Assembly: GCA_964610205.1 (NCBI GenBank)
Contig: CAZSVI010000165.1
Location: 1-6,618 of the forward strand
Direction: 5' to 3'
Origin: CAZSVI01 sp964610205
GTDB taxonomy: Bacteria; Bacillota; Clostridia; DSM-8532
Length of the DNA: 6,618 nucleotides
Translations under genes and position numbers: made by a program
Notes under the pieces: generated by a model
Seen by the model: only the letters and a program-made list of their open reading frames with translations
Told to the model about the DNA's origin: nothing
The model's database searches: none
Shown here: positions 1 to 6,089 of the stretch, one piece after another
Layout: each line of letters starts with the position of its first letter
How positions within the stretch are numbered: position 1 is the first letter of the stretch

Positions 1-581
1 ATTCTGATTCCGGATTTTTCAAACATAGCCTTGTTATAGTAAATAGCAATTGTATCGGTGTGGTGCGGCATTCCTAAAAGCCGTCCTTCAAATGTAAGTG
101 CGGAGCGGTATGCCGGTACCAAATCGGTAAGATTTTCCTCGAGAATTGATCCGGTCAGCTCCAGCATGACTCCGCTTTCCTTGAACTTACCGAGGTTCTG
201 ATACTTATACCGCATGACATCCGGCCAGTCATTGGCGGCTATTCTAGTGTCCAACTGCTGTGCATAGGTATTCGACGGATAAATCTGCGGGTTTAGCGTA
301 ATTTCCGGATGGTTTTGTGTAAATTTTTGCAATACGTAGTCGAAGCCGGTTTTGTCGGATGCAGAACCCTCCCAGTAGGAAAACTCAAGCTGCACTCCCA
401 TTTCAACAGTCAACTTTTCCTGTTCTGCGGCGGTTGGAGCCTGTGTCTGTCCAGGTGTTGCAGTGCTGCCTCCAGTAGACGTAGTGGTGTTGCTGCCCGC
501 ACTGCCGCCTTGGCAGGCCGAAAGCATCATCAGGCAGATGACAATGAATACAATCAACATAAGAGATAATTTGTGCTTCAT
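1..581 (-). CDS. Extracellular sugar-binding lipoprotein of a CUT1 ABC importer (partial, N-terminal 193 residues)
   Basis: This is the substrate-capturing lipoprotein of the importer encoded just upstream, tethered outside the cytoplasmic membrane. The visible part starts at ATG 579-581 behind a GGGAGG-type ribosome binding site (591-597) and runs off the left edge, so the C-terminal half is missing. Residues 1-22 form a lipoprotein signal peptide (MKHK, then a hydrophobic core) ending in the lipobox LSAC, with Cys23 as the lipidation site. Residues 24-53 are a Ser/Thr/Gly/Pro-rich linker. The mature domain shows family 1 solute-binding protein features: FSYWEG near 68, a helix with FTQNHPEI near 87-94, AANDWPDVM near 116-123, and GRLLGMPHHTDTIAIYYNKA near 167-185, matching the usual G..yg.P......yYNk block. 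It is the third gene of the minus-strand operon, 89 bp after the second permease. Family assignment is firm; the ligand (probably a sugar or oligosaccharide) is not determinable. Confidence 0.93.
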   Translation of the reverse strand, partial: MKHKLSLMLIVFIVICLMMLSACQGGSAGSNTTTSTGGSTATPGQTQAPTAAEQEKLTVEMGVQLEFSYWEGSASDKTGFDYVLQKFTQNHPEITLNPQIYPSNTYAQQLDTRIAANDWPDVMRYKYQNLGKFKESGVMLELTGSILEENLTDLVPAYRSALTFEGRLLGMPHHTDTIAIYYNKAMFEKSGIR

Positions 582-609
582 CCTATTTTTTCCTCCCATC
601 ACAAATAAT

Positions 610-655
610 ATTATACGACTGCGGATTCCGCAACCGCTTTTCAAGGCTTGGTTGC
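610..655 (-). promoter_or_regulatory. Permease/binding-protein intergenic segment: alternative hairpins and a TATAAT box
   Basis: On the minus strand this 89-bp gap carries GCAACC (655-650) complementary to GGTTGC (635-630), enclosing a 14-nt interior. It is followed by an overlapping hairpin, TGCGG-AAT-CCGCA (632-620). The two share bases and cannot both form. Just downstream is a perfect TATAAT (615-610), about 30 nt before the start codon of the binding-protein gene. No convincing -35 lies 16-18 bp upstream. The segment could stabilise or process the transcript so that the binding protein is made in excess over the permeases, or act as a weak internal promoter. Neither role is proven, and there is no T-tract after either hairpin, so I do not call a terminator. 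Confidence 0.35.
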
Positions 656-670
656 CTGAAAATCTTATCT

Positions 671-1549
671 TCATCCTTTGATACCGGTCGTAGCTATTCC
701 CTGTATAAACTGTTTTTGAAAGATAAAAAAGACAACAATTACCGGAAGGATGGATAAAAGTGCCGCACTCATCAGATGATTCCAGTTAACATAATTCACA
801 CCATTAAGCATCGCAAGACCAACCTGCACGGTATACATCCTGCTGTCTGATAAAATGATCAGCGGCCATTGAAAATCATTCCAACGCCACATAACCGTGA
901 ATATAATCAACACTCCGGAAAGGGATTTCGTATTTGGAAGTATGATTTTACGGAAGATCCCAAATTCGGAAGCACCGTCGATACGACCGGATTCAATCAA
1001 TTCATCGGGGAGCTCCGACATAAACTGGCGTGAAAGAAACAGTCCAAAAGCCTCTGCACACGGCGGAACGATAAGACCTAAGTAAGTATTGGTGAGCCCG
1101 AGCCTGGAAATCACCAGAAAGTTTGGTATCATGATTACCTGTAAAGGAATCATTAGGGTACTCAGAACAACTAAAAATAAAAAATCTCTAAACCGGAAAC
1201 GGTATTTCGCGAATGCATACCCTCCAAGCAAATTAATGCATACTGTGATGGCTGTTGCACAGGAGGTGACAATCGAGCTGTTTTTAAAGTAAACGCCGAA
1301 ATTAGCTACCTTGATTACTTGCAGGAAGTTCCCCCACTGGAAACAACTCGGCCAAAGCTTTGGCGGAAATGCGAAAATTTCGTCAACAGGCTTTACCGCC
1401 GTAATAAATATCCAGTAAAAAGGAAATAACATGAACACTGTAATGATTGCCATAATGGCATAAGCAACCACCTTGCATATGACTTTTCCGTTGACTAACT
1501 CCCTATAAGCGTTCGGGGTTCCGCATCTTATCTCTGATTTAGAATTCAT
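671..1549 (-). CDS. Carbohydrate ABC transporter permease, MalG/UgpE-like (CUT1 family)
   Basis: This is the second integral-membrane subunit of the sugar importer, pairing with the preceding permease to form the translocation channel. The 292-residue length is normal for the family. About six membrane segments are visible, the first at roughly 27-51 (AYAIMAIITVFMLFPFYWIF). The cytoplasmic EAA loop that docks on the ATPase spans about 183-205, reading ELIESGRIDGASEFGIFRKI with the conserved G192 and a trailing LP. The C-terminus QKQFIQGIATTGIKG is the characteristic ending of MalG-type permeases. The start is well supported: AAGGAG (1563-1558) lies 8 nt upstream, and the ATG overlaps the TAA stop of the first permease by one base (TAATG), implying translational coupling. 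No ATPase gene is visible, so a shared MsmK-type ATPase encoded elsewhere is the likely partner (inference). Confidence 0.96.
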   Translation of the reverse strand: MNSKSEIRCGTPNAYRELVNGKVICKVVAYAIMAIITVFMLFPFYWIFITAVKPVDEIFAFPPKLWPSCFQWGNFLQVIKVANFGVYFKNSSIVTSCATAITVCINLLGGYAFAKYRFRFRDFLFLVVLSTLMIPLQVIMIPNFLVISRLGLTNTYLGLIVPPCAEAFGLFLSRQFMSELPDELIESGRIDGASEFGIFRKIILPNTKSLSGVLIIFTVMWRWNDFQWPLIILSDSRMYTVQVGLAMLNGVNYVNWNHLMSAALLSILPVIVVFFIFQKQFIQGIATTGIKG

Positions 1550-2439
1550 TAGTTCGTCTCCTTTTCTGATTTGATTCTGATGATTGTGAAAAGAAGTAGT
1601 ATCAAAAAAAGAACAATCCCGCCTGCGGAAGCGCGACCGTAATAATTGCTGTGGAAAGCCGTTTCATATATATAAACCGCCATGGTTTTCGTTGCATTCA
1701 AGGGTCCCCCTTTTGTCATGACGTATATCAGATCAAAGGAACGAAAGCTGTGAATGACACAGGTGATAAACACGAACAAATGGGTAACTCGCAGCATGGG
1801 TATTGTGATAAACCGGAATCTCTGCCATGTGTTTGCACCGTCAATCTTTGCCGATTCATAGTGCTCTTTTGGAATTTCCTGCAATGCTGCCAAGTATATC
1901 ACCATATTATAACCGATCCTGCTCCACAGGGTTCCAATGATAATCATCACCATTGCAAATCTTGGGCTATTTGACCATTCGATGGAGCTAAGCCCTAAAA
2001 AATTGAGTGTGTAGTTGATGAGGCCTAGCTGTGAGTTGAAAAGCCATATAAAGACCATCCCCACAACCACCGTTGAAATGATGGAGGGAAGATACAACGC
2101 ACTGCGGAAAAACCCTCTCATTTTCATGTCCCTGTTGAGAATCACTGCGAAGAACAGAGCCATGATCATTAGCAGGGGAACGGTAGCAATGGAAAATTTA
2201 AAAGTGTTCCACAATGATTTTAAAAAAACCGTATCCTTGAATATATGTGTATAGTTGGCAAGGCCAATAAATTGTGGTCTACCCATTCCGCCCCACTTAA
2301 CAAGACTGAAATACCCGGACATCAGTATCGGAAATATCATAAATACAATGAATAAAACGAGGTTAGGAAAAATAAAAATGTATGGAACAAATTTTTTGTT
2401 ATTCCAGAGTTGTTGCTTGTACTGAGAATGGATAGTCAA
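1549..2439 (-). CDS. Carbohydrate ABC transporter permease, MalF/UgpA-like (CUT1 family), TTG start
   Basis: This is the first gene of the importer operon and encodes one of the two channel subunits. With the chosen start it is 296 residues. The N-terminal region NNKKFVPYIFIFPNLVLF leads into the first membrane segment (about 18-40), and further segments lie near 80-102, 115-135, 161-183, 219-240 and 268-288. The EAA loop at about 194-216 reads YESAKIDGANTWQRFRFITI, with conserved G201 and a following P. MTKGGPLNATKT (241-252) is a typical late-loop motif. An in-frame ATG at 2496 would add 19 residues, but it has no usable ribosome binding site and would lie only about 5 nt after the predicted transcription start. 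TTG 2439 has AGGAG (2454-2450) 10 nt upstream and gives a family-typical N-terminus. The start choice is inference; the family is secure. Confidence 0.93.
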   Translation of the reverse strand: MTIHSQYKQQLWNNKKFVPYIFIFPNLVLFIVFMIFPILMSGYFSLVKWGGMGRPQFIGLANYTHIFKDTVFLKSLWNTFKFSIATVPLLMIMALFFAVILNRDMKMRGFFRSALYLPSIISTVVVGMVFIWLFNSQLGLINYTLNFLGLSSIEWSNSPRFAMVMIIIGTLWSRIGYNMVIYLAALQEIPKEHYESAKIDGANTWQRFRFITIPMLRVTHLFVFITCVIHSFRSFDLIYVMTKGGPLNATKTMAVYIYETAFHSNYYGRASAGGIVLFLILLLFTIIRIKSEKETN

Positions 2440-2454
2440 GTAAATCACACTCCT
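2437..2454 (-). promoter_or_regulatory. Ribosome binding site deciding the TTG start of the first permease
   Basis: AGGAG (2454-2450 on the minus strand) precedes TTG 2439-2437 by 10 nt. A GTG at 2448-2446 is in frame but sits only 1 nt from the AGGAG, too close to be its start. The upstream ATG (2496) has only ACAGGT directly abutting it. With transcription predicted to begin near 2501, this site gives a leader of about 60 nt, whereas the ATG would be nearly leaderless. Confidence 0.55.
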
Positions 2455-2507
2455 GTTACGTTTTTCAACCAGCATAATGTACCGTGGATCGTCCATACCT
2501 GTAGTTT

Positions 2508-2536
2508 ATTATACGCAGCTGACTTGATTAGGTAAA
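2508..2536 (-). promoter_or_regulatory. Sigma-A-type promoter of the ABC importer operon
   Basis: On the minus strand, TTTACC (2536-2531, four of six matches to TTGACA) is followed after exactly 17 bp by a perfect TATAAT (2513-2508). Predicted transcription start is near 2501. It faces the importer genes, and no other equally good pair lies between here and 2650. The mediocre -35 is consistent with an activator-dependent promoter, the AraC-type regulator encoded divergently being the obvious candidate (inference). Confidence 0.6.
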
Positions 2537-2573
2537 GGTATCTTTTCTACACAAAATGCGCTCTTTTTTATCT

Positions 2574-2588
2574 TGTTTTTAAAAAACA
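2574..2588. repeat. 15-bp AT-rich palindrome abutting the plus-strand -35 box
   Basis: TGTTTTT (2574-2580) and AAAAACA (2582-2588) form a perfect inverted repeat around a central A. It lies directly against the TTGAAT -35 box at 2589. It may be a protein-binding site or an UP-element-like A/T tract for the plus promoter. In AT-rich intergenic DNA such palindromes also arise by chance, so the functional reading is weak. Confidence 0.3.
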
Positions 2589-2618
2589 TTGAATGTCGTT
2601 ACAAATTTTTTGTATAAT
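2589..2618 (+). promoter_or_regulatory. Sigma-A-type promoter reading toward the histidine kinase
   Basis: TTGAAT (2589-2594, four of six consensus matches) and a perfect TATAAT (2613-2618) are separated by 18 bp, with an A/T-rich stretch upstream. The predicted transcription start is near 2625, leaving an unusually long leader of about 248 nt before the kinase start codon. The leader contains several stem structures and a terminator-like hairpin, so this promoter may make a short RNA as well as, or instead of, the full kinase message. Confidence 0.6.
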
Positions 2619-2633
2619 ATTTTTATGGGCTAG

Positions 2634-2643
2634 TACCATGGTA
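2634..2643. repeat. 10-bp perfect palindrome just after the predicted plus-strand transcription start
   Basis: TACCATGGTA lies about 10-20 bp downstream of the predicted start near 2625, a position where a bound dimer could block transcription. A 10-bp palindrome alone is modest evidence and no known operator consensus was recognised. Confidence 0.25.
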
Positions 2644-2655
2644 ACAATTACATGT

Positions 2656-2719
2656 TGTCATTCTGAGCGTAACGAAGAATTCTTACAAATAAAGTCCTTA
2701 GCTTACGTTCAGGATGATA
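2656..2719. repeat. Dispersed CHSER-type intergenic repeat with inverted ends (MITE-like)
   Basis: The left arm TGTCATTCTGAGCGTAA (2656-2672) pairs with the right arm TTACGTTCAGGATGATA (2703-2719) over 17 positions: 14 Watson-Crick and 3 G-T, with no mismatch. The loop is 30 nt and contains the palindrome AAGAATTCTT (2675-2684). The left arm continuing into CGAAGAAT closely resembles a short repeat, core TGTCATNCTGAGCG(N)AGCGAAG, that I recall as widespread in intergenic regions of many bacteria and known for spurious peptides such as CHSERSEES. Here the same frame reads CHSERNEE. Family membership is from memory, not a search. The copy sits inside the kinase leader. Confidence 0.6.
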
Positions 2720-2744
2720 CAGGAAGATGTTATTAAAGTTTTCG

Positions 2745-2774
2745 TGGTTACAGAATACTAGTACTCTGTAATCA
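2745..2774. repeat. 30-bp near-perfect palindrome in the kinase leader
   Basis: The core TTACAGAATACT (2748-2759) and AGTACTCTGTAA (2760-2771) are inverted copies matching at 11 of 12 positions, with no spacer. The arms extend by T-A, G-C and one G-T pair to 2745 and 2774; the only mismatch is A2755 against C2764. In DNA this would suit a dimeric regulator. In RNA it would fold into a long hairpin with a CUAG-type tip. It stands between the plus promoter and the terminator-like hairpin at 2777, so it could be an operator or part of an attenuator. No known operator consensus is recognised. Confidence 0.6.
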
Positions 2775-2776
2775 TT

Positions 2777-2798
2777 CACACCTCCGGTGAGTTTTTTT
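2777..2798 (+). terminator. Intrinsic-terminator-like hairpin in the kinase leader
   Basis: CACC (2779-2782), a TCC loop and GGTG (2786-2789) form a compact GC-rich stem, extended by C2777-G2791 across an A/A mismatch. Seven T follow at 2792-2798. It lies about 75 bp before the kinase start and about 155-175 nt after the predicted transcription start. The stem is short for an intrinsic terminator, so termination may be partial. It could end a short leader RNA or attenuate kinase expression. Confidence 0.45.
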
Positions 2799-2872
2799 CT
2801 GACCGGATCGGCGGATTCACAGACTGAGTGTCATCAAGCCGGCTCACAACGGCGGATTGGAGTCTTGTTTCC

Positions 2873-4669
2873 ATGAAACGAAGTATTCAGTACAGGCTGC
2901 TTATACTCTTTGCCACCAGTACCCTCCTGCCTCTTCTTATAATGGGCAGCTTCCTGTCCGTTTACTTTAATCACCGAAGCATTAAAACCAGTGAGCAGAA
3001 TATTTCCAATACGCTGTATACAGTTTCCGAAAATATAAGCATGTATCTCGACGATTTGAAGAGGCTGTCCCTGTCTCCCAACGTATATCCGGAAGTAATG
3101 GAGCTCTACGAGAAACTTAATATCAGAGAGACGGATGAAAGCTATTCAGGTTATCTGGTTACATACAAATACCGAACGCTGATGCAGCAGCTGCTCACCC
3201 TCGCGCGTAGCGATATAAATGGAATTTCCCTCATTCCGCTGAACAACCCCGATAAAATCATTTACTCCATCAATGCTAAAACAGGTTATGTCAATATTAC
3301 TCCGACCTATCATTATGAGAACATGCCCTGGTACAAAGCAGTGATGGAAAATTACGGCGCACCCGTTTTTTCACTTTCCGGCACCCTGGAGTATTACGAT
3401 GCACCCCTTGTCGCGGCAGCAGCAGAAGAGGATCCTACGAATATTTTTTCAGTTACACGGTTGGTACGCAGTGATGATTTAAAAAGTAATATCGGCATTA
3501 TAAAGGTAGATGCTTCCTCCGACGTTATCAGAGATATATTCGACAATATCCATACCAGTGAGCATTCAGGACTGTTACTTTTGGATCAGAACAATGACGT
3601 CATTTATTCAACAGACGAAGAGTTGAATTCCATTTGCTATTCTTTATGTCTGGAGACATCTGGGGATTCTACCGGCAATGGAGCCTTTTATTCCTATGCG
3701 CAACCCATCTCCAATACAACCTGGCGGCTTGTTTATTTGTCTTCCAAAAGAGACATAACGGAACAAAGCCGCACTATCTTTTTCATTACTGCATTCGTTG
3801 CCATTGTTTGCCTCTCGGTAGGGCTTCTTATCTTTTACATCAACTCCTACCGTATCACAGCGCCTGTTAAGAGAATTATCCAGACAATGAAACAGGTTGA
3901 GCAAGGCAACCTGAATGTGCATGCTGACACCGGCGGTAATATTGACAGGGAATTCACACTGATTGCGGATGCGCTGAACACTATGATTGAAAAGCTGGAT
4001 ACCCATATTGCCAACGAATACAAAGCGGTCATCAGCAAAAGAAATGCGGAGTACCTTGCGTTGCAAACCCAGATTAACCCTCATTTCCTTTATAACACTC
4101 TGAATGGGTTCATTACTCTGAACCGTCTGGGAGAAAAAAAACCGCTGGAGGACTCCATCCTGCGCTTGACCGCGCTTTTCCGCTATACCTGCAGCAATGA
4201 ACACACCAGCACAGTTTTGGACGAAATTAATTTTGCGTCGCAATATCTTTCGTTGCAAAAGCTGCGTTTTGATGATCGACTGGACTTCAGCATCAGCATA
4301 GAGGATAACGTAAAAAACTGTAATATACCAAGGCTGCTTGTCCAGCCTATGGTAGAAAATGCGATTATTCATGGCATGGAACCCTGTGTCAAGGCGTTTC
4401 TTGTGGAAATTCACGCATGTCGTATTGATCACGCAACCCTGGGATCGTTTCTTTTTATCAGTGTGGTTGATAATGGCGCTGGATTCGATAAGAATACCAT
4501 GAAAAACAAAGCGCATGTCGGGTTAAACAATATTACGGAAAGGCTGGAGCTGTATCATAGCGGCTCGGTTTTCGCAGTTAAAAGCCTACCAGAAAAAGGT
4601 ACAGCCTGCCATATTTTAATTCCTGCTGATGCACATGGAGGCACCCATGAAAATACTTTTAGCGGATGA
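2873..4669 (+). CDS. Sensor histidine kinase, YesM-like (Cache-type sensor, HAMP, His_kinase/HATPase)
   Basis: This membrane sensor kinase autophosphorylates on histidine and passes the phosphate to the regulator encoded next to it. The protein is 598 residues from ATG 2873, which has GGAG (2859-2862) 10 nt upstream. A GTG at 2828 would add 15 residues before the natural MKRSIQYRLL start and lacks a good binding site, so it was not chosen. TM1 spans about 8-32. An extracytoplasmic domain at about 33-300 contains MPWYKAV (151-157) and LLLLDQNNDVIYS, as in double-Cache sensors. TM2 is about 301-323 and HAMP about 324-378. The phosphoacceptor is His404 in QINPHFLYNTL, the signature of the LytS/YesM kinase group. 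The ATP site has the N box with E495 and N496 (VENAIIHG), DNGAGF starting at D533, and GLNNITERL from G550. All key residues are present. The gene overlaps the regulator gene by 23 bp. Confidence 0.95.
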   Translation: MKRSIQYRLLILFATSTLLPLLIMGSFLSVYFNHRSIKTSEQNISNTLYTVSENISMYLDDLKRLSLSPNVYPEVMELYEKLNIRETDESYSGYLVTYKYRTLMQQLLTLARSDINGISLIPLNNPDKIIYSINAKTGYVNITPTYHYENMPWYKAVMENYGAPVFSLSGTLEYYDAPLVAAAAEEDPTNIFSVTRLVRSDDLKSNIGIIKVDASSDVIRDIFDNIHTSEHSGLLLLDQNNDVIYSTDEELNSICYSLCLETSGDSTGNGAFYSYAQPISNTTWRLVYLSSKRDITEQSRTIFFITAFVAIVCLSVGLLIFYINSYRITAPVKRIIQTMKQVEQGNLNVHADTGGNIDREFTLIADALNTMIEKLDTHIANEYKAVISKRNAEYLALQTQINPHFLYNTLNGFITLNRLGEKKPLEDSILRLTALFRYTCSNEHTSTVLDEINFASQYLSLQKLRFDDRLDFSISIEDNVKNCNIPRLLVQPMVENAIIHGMEPCVKAFLVEIHACRIDHATLGSFLFISVVDNGAGFDKNTMKNKAHVGLNNITERLELYHSGSVFAVKSLPEKGTACHILIPADAHGGTHENTFSG

Positions 4670-6089
4670 TGAGAAAATGGTCCGGTTGGGGCTCATCAGC
4701 ATGCTTGATGAGCTGTATTCCGGAGAAATGGTTTATATCGAGGCAAGGAACGGCAAGGAGATGCTGGAGTTAATGGACAGTTATTCTCCCGATATTGCGT
4801 TTGTGGATATTAAAATGCCGCTGATGGATGGATTGACAGCGCTGAAAGAATGCAGGAAACGGCATCCCTTAACACAGTATCTTATTCTATCCGGGTATTC
4901 TGATTTTGAGTACGCTCGTATAGCAATGCACTTTGGCGCGCAGGAATATCTGCTTAAGCCGGTTGGTCTTGAAGCATTGAAGCATACCATCGAAACCGCC
5001 AGAGAAAATCTCAAGCAAAGCATTCGGGAGAGCAACAACCGCTTCGCCCAGGTCATGATTGCGGCTTACAATGCTACGCGTTCAACTACAAGCGATCAGG
5101 AAGCATCAATGGCAAACGAATATGGAAATACCGGAATTTTTATCTTTTTTATTGACCACTATAGCAAGGAGACCTATGAACGAATTTTCCGGGCACTGAT
5201 TCATGGAGTCCACTTTGAACTGGATAAATACCTTAGCCGCAGCTTTCATTATGTATTGACTTTTCTTGAGACTGGTGAGCCCTGTCTTGTTACCTGTGGA
5301 GACAAAAATGTCATTCCTGTCCTGTCTTCCTTGCTGCCATGCCTTGGTTCACCTGTAACATGCATGTATTGCGAATGTGTATCTCCCAGTAATCTGTATC
5401 ATCAATGCATTGATATTGTAAACATTGCATCCGTCCGAATGATATCCGGTTATGGCCGTCTGATTGGTACCGATACCTTATTGCTGCGCAAGGCTGCCTC
5501 CTGTGCAGTATTTCTAAGTGAAATGGAAAAGCTTCATCAAGCTTTTTTGGATATGAATGAAATGGAGTATAAGAATATTATAAACCGTCTGGATATGCAT
5601 TCAAAATTTAGCACCATATTCGAGGAAGCAAGCCGTCCCTGTATCGAATCTTATTTTAAGCTCTCCATGGGCATATCGGTCAGTACGAAAGATTACAAGG
5701 AATTTATCGGAAGCCTTTCAGGTGGTTTGCACTCCATGTACCGAAACAACGAAATCAAAACGGAAGCGGATGAAATTACCTGGATTAAGGAGTATGTCAG
5801 AGATAATTACATGAAAGATACAGGGGTCAACGTGATAGCACAGCTTTTACATATTTCCCCGAACTACCTCAGCCGGATATTTCATGAACGTGTAGGGTGC
5901 AAATTTATTGATTACCTCACCGAGGTACGTATCACCAACGCAAAACGTTTCCTTGCATCTAATCCTCAGATAACCATAAAGGAGGTTGCAGGCAGAGTTG
6001 GTTATTCCAGTTGCCGGCACTTTACCAGAACCTTTACACGCCTGGTTGGATGCTTTCCTTCGGAATATACCAAGAGCTTATTTCAATGA
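4647..6089 (+). CDS. Two-component response regulator, YesN-like (receiver plus AraC-type DNA-binding domain)
   Basis: This cytoplasmic transcription regulator is the partner of the preceding kinase. It is 480 residues from ATG 4647, which has GGAGG (4637-4641) 5 nt upstream; in-frame ATGs at 4629 and 4635 lack such a site and would only lengthen the N-terminus. The receiver domain (1-120) has the acidic pair D7/D8, phosphoacceptor D54 in FVDIKMPLMDG, S82 in LSGYSDFEYA and K104 in YLLKPV, so it should be functional. A region at about 125-378 of no recognised fold, variable in this family, links to a C-terminal AraC-type domain (about 379-480). That domain has two helix-turn-helices near 394-417 (VIAQLLHISPNYLSRIFHE) and 442-468 (IKEVAGRVGYSSCRHFTRTF), closing with CFPSEYTK. 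Translation is probably coupled to the kinase. The likely target is the divergent importer promoter at 2508-2536 (inference from position). Confidence 0.95.
   Translation: MKILLADDEKMVRLGLISMLDELYSGEMVYIEARNGKEMLELMDSYSPDIAFVDIKMPLMDGLTALKECRKRHPLTQYLILSGYSDFEYARIAMHFGAQEYLLKPVGLEALKHTIETARENLKQSIRESNNRFAQVMIAAYNATRSTTSDQEASMANEYGNTGIFIFFIDHYSKETYERIFRALIHGVHFELDKYLSRSFHYVLTFLETGEPCLVTCGDKNVIPVLSSLLPCLGSPVTCMYCECVSPSNLYHQCIDIVNIASVRMISGYGRLIGTDTLLLRKAASCAVFLSEMEKLHQAFLDMNEMEYKNIINRLDMHSKFSTIFEEASRPCIESYFKLSMGISVSTKDYKEFIGSLSGGLHSMYRNNEIKTEADEITWIKEYVRDNYMKDTGVNVIAQLLHISPNYLSRIFHERVGCKFIDYLTEVRITNAKRFLASNPQITIKEVAGRVGYSSCRHFTRTFTRLVGCFPSEYTKSLFQ

Noticed and set aside
309..681. Plus-strand open frames across the binding-protein gene and the following gap
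   Set aside because: They run antisense to a clear lipoprotein gene, show no conserved features, and have biased composition typical of shadows.
2638..2736. A 32-codon leader ORF starting MVTITCCHSERNEE, considered as a leader peptide
   Set aside because: The frame simply translates the dispersed repeat (CHSER-type peptide), has no ribosome binding site, and carries no run of regulatory codons.
2809..2858. Nine-base direct repeat CGGCGGATT at 2809-2817 and 2850-2858
   Set aside because: It is too short and isolated to claim as regulatory; the second copy simply precedes the kinase ribosome binding site.
2828..2872. GTG at 2828 as the kinase start
   Set aside because: There is no good ribosome binding site upstream, and the extra 15 residues precede the typical MKRS...LLILF membrane start at ATG 2873.
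2440..2872. Catabolite-repression (cre) site or T-box/known riboswitch in the divergent region
   Set aside because: No convincing match to the cre consensus, the T-box sequence or another riboswitch core was found by eye on either strand.
3644..4516. A 290-codon open frame on the minus strand opposite the kinase gene
   Set aside because: It lies wholly inside a kinase gene with all catalytic motifs intact. Its translation shows no recognisable domain and no ribosome binding site was evident, so it is an antisense shadow.
4629..4646. ATGs at 4629 and 4635 as regulator starts
   Set aside because: The GGAGG at 4637-4641 serves ATG 4647, and the receiver fold begins directly with MKILLADDE.
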